NCBI RefSeq assembly: GCF_003287275.1
Contig: NZ_QEVW01000005.1
Span: forward strand, 744,001 to 808,000
Direction: 5' to 3'
DNA: 64,000 nt
Source: Paenibacillus taichungensis
GTDB lineage: Bacteria; Bacillota; Bacilli; Paenibacillales; Paenibacillaceae
Part shown: piece by piece, positions 8,978 to 17,628 of the stretch
How the letters are laid out: each line of letters opens with the position of its first letter
Numbering within the stretch: position 1 is the stretch's first letter
Program-made: the position numbers and the translations under genes
The notes under the pieces: generated by a model
What the model saw: the letters and a program-made list of their open reading frames with translations, nothing else
Database searches by the model: none
What the model was told of the DNA's origin: nothing

Positions 8978-9973
8978 TCAAAATAATGCATTATCTTTGT
9001 CCATTCTCCTTACGATGGTATTGGATACCAGTACAAGTACAAATCCGACCACAGCCTGATACAGCCCGGCTGCCGAGGACATCCCGATATCGCCCCCAAT
9101 AAGGAAGGTTCGGTACACATACGTATCCAGAACGTTCGTGACCGGGAACAATGCGCCCGATTCCAGCGGAACCTGGTAGAACAGACTGAAATCCGCGTAG
9201 AAAATACGACCGATCTGCAGCAGAGTCATAATCACGATTAGCGGTACGAGAAACGGAACGGTAATGAAGCGAATCTGATGCCACTTGCTCGCGCCATCCA
9301 GCACAGCTGCTTCATAGTACTCCTCATCGATACCTACCACCGCTGCCAGATAAATGACGGCATAATAACCGATATTTTTCCATGTATTCACCAGCGGCAA
9401 AATGTACGGCCAATACTTGGGCTCTGAATACCAATCAATTGGTTGTCCGCCAAAGAGCTGAAGAATCGTCGAGTTCATGAAACCCGAATCCTTGCCGAGA
9501 AACGCGAGCACCAGATAGCTGACTACGATCATCGACAGAAAATACGGGAGCAGCATGAGTGACTGATACAATTTGGACATCGCCTTGTTCTTCACTTCAT
9601 TCAACAATATGGCAAGTCCTACACCTACAAATAAATTCAGCGCAATAAATACGGTGTTATATGCGAGCGTATTACGTGTGATCTCCCAAGCATCGCTGGT
9701 GGAGAATAAATACTTGAAATTATCCCAGCCGCTCCAGGGACTGCCCCAAATACCGTCGGCATAGTTTACATTTTTGAATGCAATCAGAACGCCGAACATC
9801 GGCATGTAGTTGTTTACCAGCAGAAACAAAATGCCTGGCAGAAACATGAGATACAAAACCTTGAATTTCCCTAGATTGTACAGGACAGACTTTCGTTTTC
9901 GAGCTGATATATCCGGTATGTCCCTTCCATCCGCTAGATGTGCTCCCTTACCCACCTGGGGTTGTGTCTTCAT
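8978..9973 (-). CDS. Sugar ABC transporter permease (LplB-type)
   Basis: This is the partner permease of the LplC-type subunit encoded immediately downstream. It has six membrane segments and an EAA loop EAAVLDGASKW...VPF. It ends in VRRMDKDNALF, a common LplB ending. ATG at 9973 gives 331 residues and has GAGGGAG eight bases upstream. The ATG at 10006 is in frame but its GAGG lies directly against the start codon. The cytoplasmic N-terminal tail contains a basic patch (ARKRKS) before TM1. The gene is separated from the response regulator by about 180 bases that hold a terminator. Confidence 0.92.
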   Translation of the reverse strand: MKTQPQVGKGAHLADGRDIPDISARKRKSVLYNLGKFKVLYLMFLPGILFLLVNNYMPMFGVLIAFKNVNYADGIWGSPWSGWDNFKYLFSTSDAWEITRNTLAYNTVFIALNLFVGVGLAILLNEVKNKAMSKLYQSLMLLPYFLSMIVVSYLVLAFLGKDSGFMNSTILQLFGGQPIDWYSEPKYWPYILPLVNTWKNIGYYAVIYLAAVVGIDEEYYEAAVLDGASKWHQIRFITVPFLVPLIVIMTLLQIGRIFYADFSLFYQVPLESGALFPVTNVLDTYVYRTFLIGGDIGMSSAAGLYQAVVGFVLVLVSNTIVRRMDKDNALF

Positions 9974-10131
9974 AACTTGATCTCCCTCACTCCTCTTGAA
10001 TTTCATCCTCAGGATGAAACACCGCTGTGTCTCCTGTGGTTCAAGTATACGGCGGGGCGTTCAGGTCCACTATCTGCTGTGGTGACCAGTTCACTTATCA
10101 AATTATGACTTTAGGGCACAAAAACACAAAA

Positions 10132-10158
10132 AAAACAAAAGACGCAGCACGCTGCGTC
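10132..10158 (-). terminator. Terminator overlapping the stop codon of the response regulator
   Basis: The hairpin GACGCAGC/GCTGCGTC at 10141-10158 is followed on the minus strand by TTTTGTTTTTTTT. It includes part of the stop codon of the gene ending at 10157. It should separate the kinase-regulator pair from the permease genes, either fully or by attenuation. Confidence 0.8.
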
Positions 10159-11776
10159 AAATCTGTACCGTTCGCGACTGTTTGCGAAACTCCTGTGGGG
10201 TAATGCCCGTGCACTTTTTGAACATTTTCGTAAAATGAGAGTAATTGTAATATCCGACCTTGCCTGCGATATCCGTCACCTTCACGGTAGACTGGGACAA
10301 TAAGGTCTTCGCTTTGGCTACTCTGCGCTGGAGAATGAATTCGGAAAGCGACATGCCCTTTTCTTTACGAAACAAGCGGGATAGATAGGCCGGATTAAAT
10401 CCGGCAAAGGATGCAAGTTCTTCTCGCATCAGCTCTTCACCAATATGATTTTCAATGTAAATGCATAACTGGTCCACAATCGTCATTGGACTGTGATCGT
10501 CCGGGTACAATACCGGGATGGCACGGCTGATCAGGTCTAATGTCCACTGCTTCAGCTGGGGCAACGAACGTGTTACAACGTTTTCTTCCGGCTCCCGTTC
10601 TCCGGGATACAGGCTGCGTACAGATACATTTTTCTGATGAAGCAACGGATAGATTACATGCAGCATCGCATGATAATACAAACGCAAAATTTCGGGTGAC
10701 AGACGCTCCTGTGCAGCCAGTAATTCAAAGATTTCATCCACACGCTCACGCAGATCGTCAAACTTTCCCGTTTCGAACAGGATGGACAGCTCGGAAAACC
10801 ACGGTATTGGCAGAAAGCGATCCTCCGTATCTCGGCCCACCTCGTCATAGATGAAGACCCCCTCAAGCTCGTTGATGTTGCGACGCTCCATGTCCATCAG
10901 CTCATTCAGCATCCCCTGTAAATCTGTAACAGCAACCGGGACTCCGACGTAACAGGACAACCGGCAATAAAAGTAGGTGCTGCACTCCTGGATATAACTC
11001 TGACATCCTTGTTCCATCTCACTCGCCGTAGGTATGATACCGTCCTGTTCGTATGCAAGCACAATATTTAGCCCACTATGGTCCTGAAACACTTCCCCAG
11101 GTTTGTCACCCAGCAGCATTTCCTTGGCAGCATTGCGGAGCGCATATTCCAGCACCTCCTCATCACGCAGATCGAAATCTCGCACCCATTCTTCAACGGA
11201 TATGACAATGGGCAACACGCGCACTTGTGGATCAATCTCGGCTCCATATACCTCGGCCAGCTCCTGAAGCTTTTGCTGGGTTAAGGTTACACGCTGTGAG
11301 ATGGCGTCTTTCCAGAAACGCTCGGTTAACAGCGGTTTATGTGTTTGCCAGCGTTTATACACGGTCTCATATACTTCATTCGTGCGGGAACGCTGCTCGC
11401 CATCCTTGATTTTGTCCATTGCCTGGCTCACAACCTTGAGCAGCTGGTCTGCGGGAGCAGGCTTCAGTACATAATCGAAGCTGTTCAGCTTGATTGCCGT
11501 TTGGGCATAATCGAACAGGGCATGACCTGTAAGAAAAATCGTCAGCATGCCGGGATCATGCTTTAACACCCAGCTCTGCAGATCCAGTCCCGTTTCACCC
11601 GGCATCTCAATATCACAGATCATAATATCGATGGGATGGGCTTTCATCACCGTTCTTGCCTCTTCTGCATCACCAGCACTGAATACCTGGTCAACTCCAG
11701 CCTGGCTCCAGTCTACCCCTTCCACCATCGCTTGCAGTGCGTATACTTCATCATCCACGATTAACAGGTTCCGCAT
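10157..11776 (-). CDS. Response regulator, REC + AraC-type HTH (YesN-like)
   Basis: This 539-residue regulator is probably phosphorylated by the kinase whose gene it overlaps by 26 bases. The receiver domain has the phospho-acceptor Asp55 in ICDIEMPG and the Lys in LKPAPAD. The C-terminal AraC domain ends NYSHFTKMFKKCTGITPQEFRK. ATG at 11776 has AAGGGAG eight bases upstream. A longer in-frame ATG at 11869 would extend into the kinase gene and adds a non-conserved basic tail, so it was not chosen. The likely targets are the permease and binding-protein genes just downstream. Confidence 0.93.
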   Translation of the reverse strand: MRNLLIVDDEVYALQAMVEGVDWSQAGVDQVFSAGDAEEARTVMKAHPIDIMICDIEMPGETGLDLQSWVLKHDPGMLTIFLTGHALFDYAQTAIKLNSFDYVLKPAPADQLLKVVSQAMDKIKDGEQRSRTNEVYETVYKRWQTHKPLLTERFWKDAISQRVTLTQQKLQELAEVYGAEIDPQVRVLPIVISVEEWVRDFDLRDEEVLEYALRNAAKEMLLGDKPGEVFQDHSGLNIVLAYEQDGIIPTASEMEQGCQSYIQECSTYFYCRLSCYVGVPVAVTDLQGMLNELMDMERRNINELEGVFIYDEVGRDTEDRFLPIPWFSELSILFETGKFDDLRERVDEIFELLAAQERLSPEILRLYYHAMLHVIYPLLHQKNVSVRSLYPGEREPEENVVTRSLPQLKQWTLDLISRAIPVLYPDDHSPMTIVDQLCIYIENHIGEELMREELASFAGFNPAYLSRLFRKEKGMSLSEFILQRRVAKAKTLLSQSTVKVTDIAGKVGYYNYSHFTKMFKKCTGITPQEFRKQSRTVQI

Positions 11777-13550
11777 AGGCTCTCCCTTCTTCCTCTTCCG
11801 TCTGGGCGGGCATATGAATATGGACTGCTGCCCCTCCTTCAGTCTGATTGCTGAATTGCAATCCGGCATGTTCGCCGTACTTTACAAGCAGCCGATGGAT
11901 AACGTTCCAGATGCCAATGTGCTGTCCACCCGGATCTTCGGCGTATTGTCCCTGTTGAAGGCGCTCCAGAATTTCTTGCTCAAATCCAACACCGTTATCT
12001 GTAATCGAAAGTTGAAGAACCGAAGTTGGTTCAGGATCAGATAACGTTTTCGACTTCCGTGCTGTTATGCAAATAACAAAAGGTCCTGTGCGCCGCTGAA
12101 ATCCATGAATAATGGCATTCTCCACAAAAGGCTGAATCGTTAAGGGAGGCAGCACATAATGCCCAAGATTCGGTTCAACATCCAGAACGAAATCCAGCTT
12201 GTTGGGAAACCGCAGCTTCTGGACTTCCAGATAATGACTGATATGTTCCAATTCTTCATCCAATCGAATGACACGTTTGCCTGCACGCAGGCTGAACCTG
12301 AAATAATCTGCCAGATGACCCGCCATCTGCTGAACCAACTCATGCTTTTGCAACGAAGCCAGGCTATGAATGATATTCAATGAATTCAGGTAAAAATGAG
12401 GATTGATCTGCATCTGCAATTGTTTAAACTCTGCTTCTCTCGTTCGTAATTGCTCCTCATACACATCTATCTTCAGATGCTGGATCTCACTTGTCATCTG
12501 ATTGAAGCTGTGTGTCACAAACTCCAGTTCAGATGAAGCCGGCGTCTCAAGCCTAACATCAAGTTCTCCTCGGCTAACCCTCCTCATTCCACGTATGAGC
12601 ACATTCATTGGACGGAACAGGAGCTGTCTGAGAAAAATCATAGCTGTGATCAGGATGACCGCAGCACCGATTGGAAGCAGGCGAATGATCTGCTGAAAAA
12701 ATGGCAGGTTTCGCATCATGTCCTCTTCGGGCAGCAGGACAATATAATTCATCTCAGACATGGCTGAAGGAATGCCAAGCATCAGATACTGTCGTGCACT
12801 TCCTGTGGAGGTCACTTCAGAGATCACCTGGTATGGCTTATTTAATCCCGTGATATGGGCTGCGGCCAGTTTAATTTGTGCCGAGTTCAGGGCTGAATCG
12901 GACAGCGCCTCACCACCTGCCCCCACGATGACTGCACCTCCCCGGTCACCGGATTCCGTGAATTGCTCGGGGTGATTCAGTGCATTCATATCCACCAGTG
13001 CCCCCGCATAGAACTGGGCGTTGATCCGCACCGTTTTGACCAAGGCATTCCATGTGCCTCCCCGAACGATGCTCCACTCCGGCTTCTGGATCTCCCCCTC
13101 CAGCTGCTGCATTTGGACCGGCATGCTCTCCTGCACAATCGACATTTTGACATCATAATTGCCTGAGGTAGCGAGTAACAGATCGTCATTTACAGCATCG
13201 TACAGAAAAAATGAATCGATCAGATTATAAAATCCGATATCGGTCATGAATTTGTTCATAATGCGCTGTTTCGCAATAATATAATCGCCGCTGCCGTATT
13301 TGAGAAAAAACAGAGAGATAATGTCCGGGTCTCGCTCGCCCAGACTGTATAAATAACGATTGGTCTCCTGCAGCACACGCTCGTTCTGCTCCACACTTTT
13401 TGCAAGATGATTCATATTAGTGAGAGACACTTGGTCACGTACAACTTTCATGGCGTATACGTTGTTGTAATATAACAGCATGAATAGTGGCAGCATGATC
13501 AATGTCAGACCCACAATAAACTTAAAGCGCAGTGAACGGATGAAGTTCAT
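11751..13550 (-). CDS. Sensor histidine kinase (YesM-like)
   Basis: This is a 599-residue membrane sensor kinase. TM1 is at about 10-28, an extracytoplasmic region spans 30-288, TM2 is at about 289-311, and HAMP lies at 312-365. The phospho-acceptor is His385 in QINPHFYLN, where the usual LY is swapped to YL. The N-box is VENAVIIHG-like and the glycine box is TDNGVGF. Its 3' end overlaps the regulator start, which implies translational coupling. A perfect cre consensus lies 51 bases upstream of its start (13601-13614), so carbon catabolite repression of the system is likely. Confidence 0.93.
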   Translation of the reverse strand: MNFIRSLRFKFIVGLTLIMLPLFMLLYYNNVYAMKVVRDQVSLTNMNHLAKSVEQNERVLQETNRYLYSLGERDPDIISLFFLKYGSGDYIIAKQRIMNKFMTDIGFYNLIDSFFLYDAVNDDLLLATSGNYDVKMSIVQESMPVQMQQLEGEIQKPEWSIVRGGTWNALVKTVRINAQFYAGALVDMNALNHPEQFTESGDRGGAVIVGAGGEALSDSALNSAQIKLAAAHITGLNKPYQVISEVTSTGSARQYLMLGIPSAMSEMNYIVLLPEEDMMRNLPFFQQIIRLLPIGAAVILITAMIFLRQLLFRPMNVLIRGMRRVSRGELDVRLETPASSELEFVTHSFNQMTSEIQHLKIDVYEEQLRTREAEFKQLQMQINPHFYLNSLNIIHSLASLQKHELVQQMAGHLADYFRFSLRAGKRVIRLDEELEHISHYLEVQKLRFPNKLDFVLDVEPNLGHYVLPPLTIQPFVENAIIHGFQRRTGPFVICITARKSKTLSDPEPTSVLQLSITDNGVGFEQEILERLQQGQYAEDPGGQHIGIWNVIHRLLVKYGEHAGLQFSNQTEGGAAVHIHMPAQTEEEEGRAYAEPVNRG

Positions 13551-13918
13551 GAATTCCCGCCCTTTTGTCTAATCTGGATTTCAGTTCTGTTGCACGTTAT
13601 TGTAACCGCTATCAATATCAAACGATTTCTTCCGTGTTCTGATGCTATACCTCTGTGTTTCTTCCATCTTCTTCCTTATAATGGCATGTTTATTGTAGTC
13701 ATACTTTCTGCATCTGTCTATGTGGTTCCGTGACCTGTCAATGTCAATTCTGGTGACTTGCGATTCTTGGCTTTAGTACGTGTTCGAGGGCCCATGCTCT
13801 AATTAGTTCTCCATCTGTAAAAAAAATCCTTCTCCATACTCCACGAACGCCCGGTGATGACATGCATACGATATATCACTCCTTGGATTGACACCAGGGA
13901 TGTAAGGAGGCATGTCCG
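13551..13918. other. Divergent intergenic region with a cre site
   Basis: This 368-base gap lies between a minus-strand kinase and a plus-strand transporter. It holds the cre site at 13601-13614 and, on the minus strand, a TACAAT -10-like element (13599-13604) that the cre overlaps. A strong ribosome site (AAGGAGG) lies eight bases before the transporter start. No small gene was found. Confidence 0.6.
13601..13614 (-). promoter_or_regulatory. cre site (CcpA operator), perfect consensus match
   Basis: TGTAACCGCTATCA fits all fixed positions of TGWNANCGNTNWCA. It lies 51 bases upstream of the sensor kinase start and overlaps a TACAAT element, a position typical for repression. CcpA binding is inferred from the consensus. 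Confidence 0.65.
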
Positions 13919-15355
13919 ATGAATATTCAACTCGTCCCATTGCATTATGTATATCTGGCATTTATCGTCTTGATTATCGCCGTCATGGTACGGCGTAGAG
14001 ACACAACCATCATTTGTGTCGCAGGTATCATGACCATTGGACTCCTGGCGACTGAAACATTAAGCGGATCGGTTTCCGGAATCTTCAACAGCTTTATCTA
14101 CGCAGCCAAAGAGCTGCTCAGCACCATTTTTATCATCTCGATCATTGTTGCAATGAGCCGGGTGTTAATTCGGACAGGGATCAATGAAGTCATGGTTACA
14201 CCACTCACCCGGTTCATCCGTTCTCCGCAGGTCGCCTATTGGGGAATTGGATTCATTATGATGATCGTATCACTGTTTTTTTGGCCCTCTCCTGCCGTTG
14301 CTCTTGTTGGGGCTGTACTTCTTCCGGTAGCTGTACGAGTCGGACTTCCTCCCATCGGCGCTGCCATTGCCATGAATCTGTTCGGTCATGGAATTGCCTT
14401 ATCAGGGGATTACATTATCCAAGGGGCACCCAAACTGACAGCTGATGCAGCAGGACTTCCCGTTACCTCAGTTATGACTGCAAGTATCCCGCTTGTCATA
14501 GTGATGGGAACGGTGTCTACTATAACGGCATTCTGGATGCTCCGCAAAGAGATGAAGTCAGGTTCCCCCGTTAAACTTAGTGATCCGATCTCTGGTGAAG
14601 CAGTAACCGTCAATCCTCCTTCGTCAGACTCTGCACCGCTCTCCGAGGAACCAACCGTTCAACGTCAACCAATACCGCCGCGTCTGCAAAAGGCCTTCGC
14701 TCTAATCATCCCGTTATTATTCTTAGTCGATGTCATTCTGATGTTTTTACTTCAACTGCAAGGCGGTGATGCCACGGCGTTAATTGGTGGAACAGCCGTG
14801 CTCATTCTGATTGCCGTATCTCTTGCCGCGCATCGCCATACAGGTCCGGAAGAAACAACAAACTATTTAATCGAAGGATTTCAGTTCGGGTTCAAGGTGT
14901 TTGGTCCTGTCATACCAATTGCCGCTTTCTTTTATCTTGGGGATGCTGCGATTACAGAGTTGTTCAACAACCCGCTGCCTGCTGGATCACACGGTATTGT
15001 GAATGATTTAGGGGTTGCTCTTGCAGGGCTAGTGCCACTGAATAATACGGTGGGTGCTATAACGATGACTGTGACCGGAGCGGTCACGGGAATGGATGGT
15101 TCGGGTTTCTCAGGAATATCTCTCGTCGGCTCCATTGCGTCCATGTTTGCAGGCTCGGCAGATTCCGCACCCGTATTGACGGCACTGGGTCAGGTCGCCG
15201 CCATATGGGTAGGCGGTGGGACCTTAATTCCATGGGCCTTAATTCCAGCCGCTGCCATTTGCGGAGTCAGCCCATTTGAACTGGCACGCCGTAATCTAAA
15301 ACCGGTACTGCTGGGGTTAACTGTTACTACCATTGTGGCTATCTTTATAATCTGA
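13919..15355 (+). CDS. Polytopic membrane transporter, probably for an ion or organic acid
   Basis: This 478-residue protein has about 11-12 hydrophobic segments in two halves, separated by a hydrophilic Pro/Ser-rich loop at about 215-255. The halves show re-entrant-loop-like motifs: FWPSPAVALVGAVLLP in the first, and LVPLNNTVGAITM with FAGSADSAPVL in the second. This layout is seen in the ion transporter superfamily (NhaC, CitM and dicarboxylate carriers), but I cannot assign a substrate. The start is supported by AAGGAGG eight bases upstream. It is transcribed alone, divergent from a sugar-sensing kinase and convergent with a DUF4269 gene. Confidence 0.75.
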   Translation: MNIQLVPLHYVYLAFIVLIIAVMVRRRDTTIICVAGIMTIGLLATETLSGSVSGIFNSFIYAAKELLSTIFIISIIVAMSRVLIRTGINEVMVTPLTRFIRSPQVAYWGIGFIMMIVSLFFWPSPAVALVGAVLLPVAVRVGLPPIGAAIAMNLFGHGIALSGDYIIQGAPKLTADAAGLPVTSVMTASIPLVIVMGTVSTITAFWMLRKEMKSGSPVKLSDPISGEAVTVNPPSSDSAPLSEEPTVQRQPIPPRLQKAFALIIPLLFLVDVILMFLLQLQGGDATALIGGTAVLILIAVSLAAHRHTGPEETTNYLIEGFQFGFKVFGPVIPIAAFFYLGDAAITELFNNPLPAGSHGIVNDLGVALAGLVPLNNTVGAITMTVTGAVTGMDGSGFSGISLVGSIASMFAGSADSAPVLTALGQVAAIWVGGGTLIPWALIPAAAICGVSPFELARRNLKPVLLGLTVTTIVAIFII

Positions 15356-15368
15356 TTGCGTAAACATG

Positions 15369-15959
15369 CTATTCGAACTGAAAAGACGTACGCAAGCGGG
15401 CCCATCGCCAAAGCTCATCCTTGCTCATCGCGGCCAGATGAAGCATTTCCTCATAAGGGTCTCCCTGAAGTCCCAGGACCGCAGCGAATGCAGGCTCCGT
15501 CTTCCAGCCTTCCAGCTTCAGTTTGCGAATCTCCCGATGTCCTGCTGCACCCCAGAGTTGCAATAATTCCCACTCTACCAGCATGTGAATATAAGCATTT
15601 TGCCTGCGTACTGATAGGGACTGAGCGAAGATCTCTATAGGCCAGTTTCCGATATTCACACAACAGGTCACATAAGGACGCTGGCCAGCACGGCCATCTC
15701 CCCGGTCGCATCGAAAACCCTGCATACCGCCCAATTGTCGGTGCACGAAGGTTTCGAACGCCTCGAGGTCCGCTGCCTCACATAATAGATCAAGATCACT
15801 TCCGGGAATATCAATATCAATCGGCACTGTTCCAGCCGGATAAGGCTGGTAGGCAGCCAATATGCTCATCAATCCACTGGATTGCAGCACCCTATATGCA
15901 TCCTGCTGACGCTCGTTACCCGAGGCTAGATGTGTCATTACATCCGTTGTTGTAATCAT
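15369..15959 (-). CDS. DUF4269 family protein (nucleotidyltransferase-like)
   Basis: This 196-residue cytoplasmic protein matches the DUF4269 family from memory. Shared features are an N-terminal GNERQQDAYR, then GTVPIDIDIPGSDLDLLCE at about 43-61, and a conserved C-terminal region. The GSDLDL motif resembles the acidic metal-binding motif of nucleotidyltransferases, which suggests such a fold, but no activity is established to my knowledge. The stop lies 14 bases from the convergent transporter gene, with no clear terminator between them. Confidence 0.8.
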   Translation of the reverse strand: MITTTDVMTHLASGNERQQDAYRVLQSSGLMSILAAYQPYPAGTVPIDIDIPGSDLDLLCEAADLEAFETFVHRQLGGMQGFRCDRGDGRAGQRPYVTCCVNIGNWPIEIFAQSLSVRRQNAYIHMLVEWELLQLWGAAGHREIRKLKLEGWKTEPAFAAVLGLQGDPYEEMLHLAAMSKDELWRWARLRTSFQFE

Positions 15960-15980
15960 CTCACAACCTCTGGCACTGGT

Positions 15981-16187
15981 TCATTCCGAGGCTCCTGTAA
16001 CGACTTGTTTGACACGACCTACCTGTCCACTGGTCAAACGCACTTTAATCCCATGCGGGTGTGTAGGCGATTTGGTCAACAAATCCTTCACGATGCCGCG
16101 TGTCAGTTTGCCTGTAGGCTGATCCTGCTTGAGCACGATATCCACTTCAAGACCCGGTTTGATATTTACTCGTTGTTGTCCGTTCAT
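15981..16187 (-). CDS. ywbE: YwbE family protein
   Basis: This is a small basic protein of 68 residues of the YwbE (DUF2196) family, whose function is unknown. Its features are the N-terminal MNGQQRVNIKPGLEVDIVLKQ and the following GIVKDLLTKSP..HPHGIKVRL.SGQVGRV. The start at 16187 has GGAGAGGGA upstream. A longer in-frame ATG at 16238 lacks conservation. It lies 21 bases upstream of the DUF4269 gene and may share its transcript. Confidence 0.88.
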   Translation of the reverse strand: MNGQQRVNIKPGLEVDIVLKQDQPTGKLTRGIVKDLLTKSPTHPHGIKVRLTSGQVGRVKQVVTGASE

Positions 16188-16313
16188 GGGTTTCCCTCTC
16201 CTCTTCAACGTTTTCCATGTCATGTAGCCATAATTCACAAAGCTTCATCTATTGTAGACGTTTTGGATTGAAAACGAAAGCCATGTTCAATGTTCAAAAA
16301 CATAATTGACCAG

Positions 16314-16784
16314 TCATTTCCGCTTCGAAGAGGGCTCAGAGGATTTGCTTTTCATCACTTTCAGAGCTGATCGATAGACTTCATCGGCACTCTTTTCAGG
16401 TTCTTTTGTCTCCGTCAGCACCGCTTCCTCTTCCACTTCGGCAGGTTTACGGAAATGAAGCAATGCTTGACGATAAGCTTGATCACCGTCTGTAGTCTGC
16501 GTCTCTCTTTTCTGAGGTGAAGGAGCCACTTCCGATGTGGAATCCATCTCGTGGATTTCCGTTCGGCTGTGGTTTTCATGTTCTAATACCTCTGTATGAT
16601 CCGCCTGTTCGTATATCCGGTCTTCGTTCAGAGTTTGATCTTCTTCATGCAACAGGACAGGCCCTTCATCCACCTCTGCTATCTTGGAAGCTCGTGCTTC
16701 TGCAGCCTTGCGAGACGATCTGGAGTTATAAATCATCAGAAACACAACCCCAATAACAACGATTACCGCCAAAATAATCAACAT
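16314..16784 (-). CDS. Single-pass membrane protein with a charged tail, unknown function
   Basis: I do not recognise this 156-residue protein. One hydrophobic segment at 1-19 is followed by a basic stop (NSRSSRKAAEARASK), so the long acidic C-terminal tail is probably cytoplasmic. The tail is low in hydrophobic residues and likely disordered. It contains two similar short motifs, DQAYRQALLHFRK and DEVYRSALKVMKS. ATG is preceded by AAGGAGG. It ends about 125 bases before ywbE. Confidence 0.72.
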   Translation of the reverse strand: MLIILAVIVVIGVVFLMIYNSRSSRKAAEARASKIAEVDEGPVLLHEEDQTLNEDRIYEQADHTEVLEHENHSRTEIHEMDSTSEVAPSPQKRETQTTDGDQAYRQALLHFRKPAEVEEEAVLTETKEPEKSADEVYRSALKVMKSKSSEPSSKRK

Positions 16785-16984
16785 ATGAGCATCCTCCTTA
16801 TCATCCGCCTGTAGGCAGCTTTAATCAATATATTGGTGCCCTATTCTGCGAATAATATTTCACCTTGTTTCGTATAGAGCGACAAAGTAGCGGGAATGCT
16901 CCAAACAGGATTGTCAGCAGAAGACTTTCAGCACCAATTGAAGAGAAGCTTTACAGAAAACCGAATTGAGGAGGAATGATCAGC

Positions 16985-17620
16985 ATGAATTCACGTGCCA
17001 TTTTGATCAATATCATTGTTATACTGGTGATTTTGGGAGCCGGAGCGGCCGGAATCTACTATTACAACCAATCCACCAGCTACGTTAAAACTGACAATGC
17101 ACTTGTTACCGGGCAGCCTATCTCCGTAGCTTCCGCAGTAGGCGGTGAACTTCGATCCTGGAAAGGCAAGGTAGGTACAACATTTAATGCGGGGGATACT
17201 GTAGCCACCGTAACCGCTGCGGGAAAATCAACCTCTGTGACGATGCCTGTTGATGGCACCATTGTACAACAGACCGCCGTCGAAAATTCACTAGTATCTG
17301 CCGGTTCGCCTCTCGCACGGGCCTATGATTTCAATAACCTGTACGTGACAGCCAATGTGGACGAGACCGCGATTGATAAGATTAAAGCGGGTCAGATCGT
17401 CGATGTATATATCGATGCTTTTCCAGACACTACGTTGACAGGCAAGGTAGACCAGATCGGACTTGCCACTGCTTCCTCTTTTTCACTGCTGCCGTCGTCC
17501 AATACGAATGCGAATTACACCAAAGTAACACAAGTCATCCCGATTATCATTACGATCGAAGGATATAAAGGACTGGGTGTGGTTCCCGGCATGAGCGCTA
17601 CCGTGCGCGTTCATATCTAA
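16985..17620 (+). CDS. HlyD/EmrA-type membrane-fusion adaptor of an efflux system
   Basis: This 211-residue adaptor protein probably pairs with the DHA2 transporter encoded eight bases downstream. It has one N-terminal membrane anchor (about 6-26), a split biotinyl-lipoyl-like domain (YVKTDNALVTG and later VDGTIVQQ) and a beta-barrel-like C-terminal region (VTANVDETAIDKIKAGQIVDV). The coiled-coil hairpin of longer EmrA proteins is absent, so it is a short form. ATG at 16985 is spaced nine to ten bases from GAGGAGG. The ATG at 16976 is too close to that site. Confidence 0.87.
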   Translation: MNSRAILINIIVILVILGAGAAGIYYYNQSTSYVKTDNALVTGQPISVASAVGGELRSWKGKVGTTFNAGDTVATVTAAGKSTSVTMPVDGTIVQQTAVENSLVSAGSPLARAYDFNNLYVTANVDETAIDKIKAGQIVDVYIDAFPDTTLTGKVDQIGLATASSFSLLPSSNTNANYTKVTQVIPIIITIEGYKGLGVVPGMSATVRVHI

Positions 17621-17628
17621 GGCTGCCG

